From an uncultured Oscillospiraceae bacterium (GTDB lineage: Bacteria; Bacillota; Clostridia; Oscillospirales; Acutalibacteraceae), in contig CAJUSM010000024.1 in the NCBI GenBank assembly GCA_910588935.1, positions 1 to 37,230 of the forward strand: a stretch of 37,230 bases of DNA, read 5' to 3'. Below are positions 34,416-37,230 of this stretch, piece by piece. Under the pieces are notes generated by a model. It was not told where the DNA came from, did no database searches, and saw nothing but the letters and a program-made list of their open reading frames with translations. The position numbers were made by a program, and so were the translations under genes. Position 1 is the stretch's first letter, and each line of letters begins with the position of its first letter.

Positions 34416-34972
34416 AATTCGATTCCCTCCTTGTCAAGACATATCTTCAGTTCCTTTCTCATGCGGAATAGTATAGACTTAACCTTTGATTCGCTGATCC
34501 TGTAATCTTGGGCAATTTCCCGAATGGATGAGAGGTACCAGTAACGGCGGACAAAAACCTGCCGTTTTTCCTTGGGCTGGGCCCGAAGAAAGGCCTCAAT
34601 ACAAGCAGTAACTGTCCCTTCCTCTGTTCCCTGCTCCAAGCTAACTATCGTAGGAATGCAATCTTCCAACTCGGAAAGTGCCAGCTCTGTCTGGCCTCCG
34701 CCTCGCTTTTGAGCTATGGAACGCCTGTACCTGTTCAGTGCAAGATTCCGGGTGATCCGGCTAAAATAGGCTGAAAGGCTTTGGGGACGATTGGGAGGAA
34801 TCGATTCCCAAGCCTTGTAATAGGCATCGTTCACACATTCCCCAGCATCACAGTCATCCCCAAGGATATTCCTTGCAATGGCCTGTAGCGTGGAACCAAA
34901 GCGTTCCGTGGCTGCAGCAATCGCATCTTCCGAGCGCTGCCAGAACAGGTTGATGATCTCTTCGTCGCTCAT
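34412..34972 (-). CDS. ECF-type RNA polymerase sigma factor
   Basis: A 186-residue sigma-70 family regulator. Region 2 contains CVNDAYYKAWESIPP and YFSRITRNLALNRYR; region 4 is the helix-turn-helix VRRYWYLSSIREIAQDYRIS followed by ESKVKSILFRMRKELK. AAAGGAGG is 7 bases before the ATG on the minus strand. With the DUF4179 gene it forms a sigma/anti-sigma pair, probably autoregulated. Its targets cannot be read directly from this window. Confidence 0.92.
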   Translation of the reverse strand: MSDEEIINLFWQRSEDAIAAATERFGSTLQAIARNILGDDCDAGECVNDAYYKAWESIPPNRPQSLSAYFSRITRNLALNRYRRSIAQKRGGGQTELALSELEDCIPTIVSLEQGTEEGTVTACIEAFLRAQPKEKRQVFVRRYWYLSSIREIAQDYRISESKVKSILFRMRKELKICLDKEGIEL

Positions 34973-34997
34973 TGACAGCCTCCTTTCTTTGATTTCT

Positions 34998-35040
34998 AAG
35001 GGCCCTTCACTTATATAGACAGATTTTTACGGCTCCGGTT
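34998..35040 (-). promoter_or_regulatory. candidate promoter and palindrome of the sigma/anti-sigma operon
   Basis: On the minus strand the sequence reads GGAGCC, then GTAAAAATCTGTCTATATAAG. GGAGCC with GTCTA could be an ECF-type -35/-10 pair, while TATATAAG looks like a housekeeping -10 without a good -35. The 10-base palindrome AAGGGCCCTT (34998-35007) lies between it and the ribosome site. Confidence 0.3.
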
Positions 35041-35157
35041 GCGTGCGGGGGGATTTTTTGCAGCAAAAGGAATCCCGGCAGGAGCAAGAGCCCTGCAGGG
35101 TTTCTGCTTGTTCATCTGGTTTTTCTCCCTCTTTCCCCCTACAAATCCAACCCATGG

Positions 35158-35215
35158 TTGTATTTTCCCAACCTCGCCTCCATTGTATCCAAGGGAAATT
35201 TGAAGTATAATACAA
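35158..35215 (+). promoter_or_regulatory. promoter of the XRE regulator with TTGTAT repeats
   Basis: TTGTAT (35183-35188), a 17-base spacer and TATAAT (35206-35211). TTGTAT also occurs at 35158-35163 and its inverse ATACAA at 35210-35215, so the promoter is bracketed by an inverted repeat that could be an operator. Confidence 0.5.
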
Positions 35216-35243
35216 CTACAGCTTGAGTACAGAAGGAAACACA

Positions 35244-36003
35244 ATGAACCCAGAGTTTATAGGCGAGCAAATCGCCAAATTTCGCAAAGCCGCCGGCCTC
35301 ACCCAGGAAGATCTGGGAAAGGCCGCAGGGGTCAGCTCTCAGGCGGTCAGTCGGTGGGAATGTGGAGGCACGCCGGACATAACCCTACTGCCTGCCATCG
35401 CGGACACGTTGAGAGTTACCATCGACACGCTATTCGAGCTAGACGCTGGAGAGCGGGTGGATGCGCCTGAGGTCGTGAGCAGGTGGCTACGGGGATTCCC
35501 GGAAAAAGAGCGTATGGAACGGTTCTGTCGCCTGGCATGGACAATCATTGTCCATTTTCCCCCAGCAGACTGAACGTGCCAAAGATGAAATACCTGGACA
35601 CCTGCCGTACACATATAGAGGGACGAGAACGAAATTATGTATACAGAAATCCGAGGCTGCGGCGGGCTGCTCATGGACGCACATGCAAAGGACATGAGCT
35701 TTGTTACCCTCTGGCCTGAACCCCAAGAGGGCTATGCCTTATTTTTTGCACCCATGGAGGACTATTGTAGATTGTTTGCAGTGCTTGCAAATCCCCAGAG
35801 CTTGGAACTTCTGGACAGCCCCTATTGGCGAAACTCTAACTACTTCATTCCGCTGGTGATTGCCAAAGCATGTGGCCTGCCGCAGGAACCCGTAGCAGAG
35901 TTTCTAGAGGATCTGGCGAACATTGGCATTTTCTGAACCATGAAGCTGGAGCTGGAGGAGGGTGAGGTGAAAACATATAAGCTGACCGAACACCTAGCCC
36001 TAG
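35244..36003 (+). pseudogene. broken XRE-family transcriptional regulator
   Basis: AAGGA precedes ATG 35244. Residues 1-64 are an intact Xre helix-turn-helix (IGEQIAKFRKAAGLTQEDLG, then SSQAVSRWECGGTPDI). The frame stops at 35573 after CRLAWTIIVHFPPAD. A short stretch then reads sensibly only in another frame (KMKYLDTCRTHIEGRE), and from about 35622 the original frame resumes (MYTEIRGCGGLLMDAHAKD) to a TGA at 35934. Beyond this it still reads KLELEEGEVKTYKLTEHLAL until the IS element begins. So there are two compensating shifts, one nonsense codon and an insertion. The N-terminal 109 residues might still be made as a DNA-binding fragment. Confidence 0.7.
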
Positions 36004-36018
36004 AGAGTGTCTTCAAAC
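36000..36018 (+). repeat. left terminal inverted repeat of the IS element, including CTAG
   Basis: CTAGAGAGTGTCTTCAAAC matches the inverse of 36792-36810 at 18 of 19 positions. The outer CTAG may be the target duplication and not part of the element. Confidence 0.8.
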
Positions 36019-36806
36019 AAATGATAAAATAAAAGAATGAAACGACATGAAATGACAGAGGAACAGTGGAAAAAAGTGAAAGACCTGTTGCCGCCGGAAA
36101 AGCCAAAGCATGGAGGAAGGCCGGGAAAAGACAACCGGATGATGCCCAATGGGATATTGTACTGGCTGAATACAGGGATCCCAATGGCGGGACCGGCCGG
36201 AGCGGTATAGCCCGTGGAAAAGTGTGTACACCCGGTTCCAGCGATGGAGCCAGCAAGGTGTTTGGGAGCATATTTTTGAGGAATTGATTGCCCAGGACAT
36301 TGTAGATAAGACGCCCCTGATGCTGGACAACACCACGGTCAAAGTCCACCAGCATGGAAACGGCGCTAAAAGGGGGGCCAAGAAGAGCTGGGACGCAGCC
36401 AGAGAGGATTGACCACGAAATAGTGGATGGGCGGGGGAACCCGTTTCGGCTTTTGCTGTCTCCAGGAAACCGCAATGACATTTGTTATGCGTAAAACCTG
36501 CTGGAACCTTTTGAACTACGGGGAAAATATGTGATCGCGGACAGGGGATACGATAGCGACCGGTTTGTCCATTGGCTGGAGGAACGTGGGGCTATTGTTG
36601 TGATTCCAAGCCGCAAAATTGTCAAGCATCCTCGCAACATTGACTGGCATATTTACAAGGAACGCCATTTGGTGGAGATCTTATTCCTCAAGTTTAAGGC
36701 CCATCGCCGCTTTTCCACCAGATATGAAAAACGTGCCTACTTATTTCTTGCTGTTGCTCTTCCTGTTTCCATCCTCCTTGGGGTTGCTTGAGTTTGAAGA
36801 CACGCT
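36004..36806 (+). mobile_element. degenerate IS5-family (IS427-like) insertion sequence
   Basis: About 0.8 kb, bounded by near-perfect inverted repeats and flanked by CTAG on both sides, consistent with a 4-base target duplication. It carries one transposase region on the plus strand in several broken frames. The size, the repeat sequence and the transposase type all fit the small IS5 relatives whose transposase is split into two overlapping frames. It sits in the distal part of the XRE regulator pseudogene. Confidence 0.75.
36037..36791 (+). pseudogene. IS5-family DDE transposase, multiple frame disruptions
   Basis: The N-terminal frame gives MKRHEMTEEQWKKVKDLLPP and then GRPGKDNRMMPNGILYWLNTG, stopping near 36209. 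The DRPERYSPWKSVYTRFQRWS block continues in another frame from about 36183, up to a stop at 36410. The remainder (DGRGNPFRLLLSPGNRNDI and then YVIADRGYDSDRFVHWLEER) lies in other segments with a further stop near 36494. The three acidic catalytic residues can still be seen: Asp in LMLDNTTVKVH, Asp in IADRGYDSD, and Glu in HLVEILFLKFK. One programmed shift is normal in this group, but here there are more, so it is probably dead. Confidence 0.75.
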
Positions 36807-36810
36807 CTAG
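36792..36810 (+). repeat. right terminal inverted repeat of the IS element, including CTAG
   Basis: GTTTGAAGACACGCTCTAG is the inverse of 36000-36018 with one mismatch. It begins directly after the transposase stop codon. Confidence 0.8.
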
Positions 36811-36858
36811 TGTTTCCAGGGTTTCTTCAAGCTCTGCAGAAAGTGTTTCCTTTTTTTC

Positions 36859-37096
36859 CTACCAAGTTTTTGTCTCCTGGAAAGCGTTGATATATCTTTG
36901 CATCCGTTCCGCGCTGTTGCGTTTCATTTTCTCTGTGACATGTCCATAAGCATCCAGGGTAAAGGCGGCGGTGTGGTTAACCGAAGTTCTCTTGGACAGT
37001 CTTTATATCATCCCCGCTCTGGATCGCGGCCACAGCGTAGGAATGCCTGAGGTCCGCCAATGTCAAGCTCGGACTAAGAAGAAGTTTCCGCAACAC
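36859..37096 (-). pseudogene. C-terminal remnant of a tyrosine recombinase (integrase)
   Basis: On the minus strand the sequence reads SLTLADLRHSYAVAAIQSGD and then DIKTVQENFG. After a frame break at about 36978-36982 (a TAA) it continues HTAAFTLDAYGHVTEKMKRN and ends in QETKTW at a TAG (36859-36861). This is the catalytic end of a phage-type integrase: the Arg of the second catalytic box (DLRHSY) and the Tyr of LDAYGHV remain, while the His normally three residues before that Arg is Ala. The shift and truncation show it is decayed. It indicates that this edge was once part of an integrated element. Confidence 0.65.
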
Positions 37097-37104
37097 GTAA
37101 ATAT

Positions 37105-37230
37105 TTAAGGTTTAGCCCTATTCTCATCCACAAACTGCAGCCTGATCTCCATCCTCCCTCCCGGATAAATTGTCACTGTCAACGCCAATATGAAATTGTA
37201 AGAAAAGGCCGAAGAAATTTTGTAGTTTTT
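37105..37230 (-). pseudogene. possible C-terminal fragment of a serine recombinase
   Basis: The minus strand reads LALTVTIYPGGRMEIRLQFVDE and shortly after a TAA at 37105-37107. This ending resembles the tail of large clostridial serine recombinases, whose last strand often reads like (V)IYxxxRMEIRFxFxDE. Only the tail is inside the window, so it may be a complete gene continuing beyond the edge or a fragment. Confidence 0.4.

Noticed and set aside
35840..36481. 213-residue minus-strand frame over the IS element
   Set aside because: It crosses the IS boundary and the opposite strand carries clear transposase and regulator sequence.
1..37230. CRISPR array, rRNA or tRNA genes
   Set aside because: No regularly spaced direct repeats, rRNA-like stretches or tRNA cloverleaf patterns were recognised in reading the window.

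Overview
The window looks like chromosomal DNA of a low-to-medium G+C Firmicute of the class Clostridia, most like the gut Oscillospiraceae. The evidence is the tgt-yajC-TIGR04086 gene order, Gram-positive style ribosome binding sites, a sigma/DUF4179 anti-sigma pair, a Gram-positive form of the Pel polysaccharide operon, and the absence of any outer-membrane component. This placement is inferred from gene content only.

Layout. (1) 43-2397, minus strand: remnants and copies of a small secreted protein family in tandem, followed upstream by a secreted C39-like cysteine protease gene interrupted by an in-frame TAG. (2) 2826-5166: a cytoplasmic family 3 glycoside hydrolase with its own promoter and terminator. 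(3) 5367-5668: a long leader with candidate promoters and inverted repeats. (4) 5669-28188: one apparent 22.5-kb operon with all genes on the plus strand, mostly overlapping or separated by less than 50 bases. It opens with a Pel core: PelD carrying an N-terminal SDR domain, then PelE, a membrane-anchored PelA-position protein, the PelF glycosyltransferase and the PelG transporter. It continues with a small membrane protein, a GT4, a DPM-like GT2, two DUF4874/DUF4832-type proteins flanking a large multi-pass membrane protein, a GT2-pyruvyl transferase fusion, an F420-dehydrogenase-beta-like iron-sulfur protein, an ABC exporter and two more GT2 enzymes. (5) 28264-30379: housekeeping tgt, yajC and a TIGR04086 membrane protein. 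(6) 30427-33358: a DUF4349 lipoprotein, a DUF3737 protein and a YwaF/TIGR02206 membrane protein, ending in a strong terminator. (7) 33363-34972, minus: DUF4179 anti-sigma factor and ECF sigma factor. (8) 35183-37230: a decayed region with a broken XRE regulator, a dead IS5-like element with near-perfect terminal repeats, and tyrosine- and serine-recombinase remnants.

How it may work together. PelF would polymerise the glycan in the cytoplasm and PelG with PelD/PelE would move it across the membrane. PelD keeps an RxxD motif like the c-di-GMP inhibitory site but has lost GGDEF, so c-di-GMP control is expected. The downstream genes could decorate the Pel-like chain, including with pyruvate, or make a second glycan exported by the ABC transporter. 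The most novel elements are the SDR-PelD fusion whose SDR lacks the YxxxK catalytic pair, the paired DUF4832-type proteins, and the merging of a Pel core with a second glycan assembly and export set.
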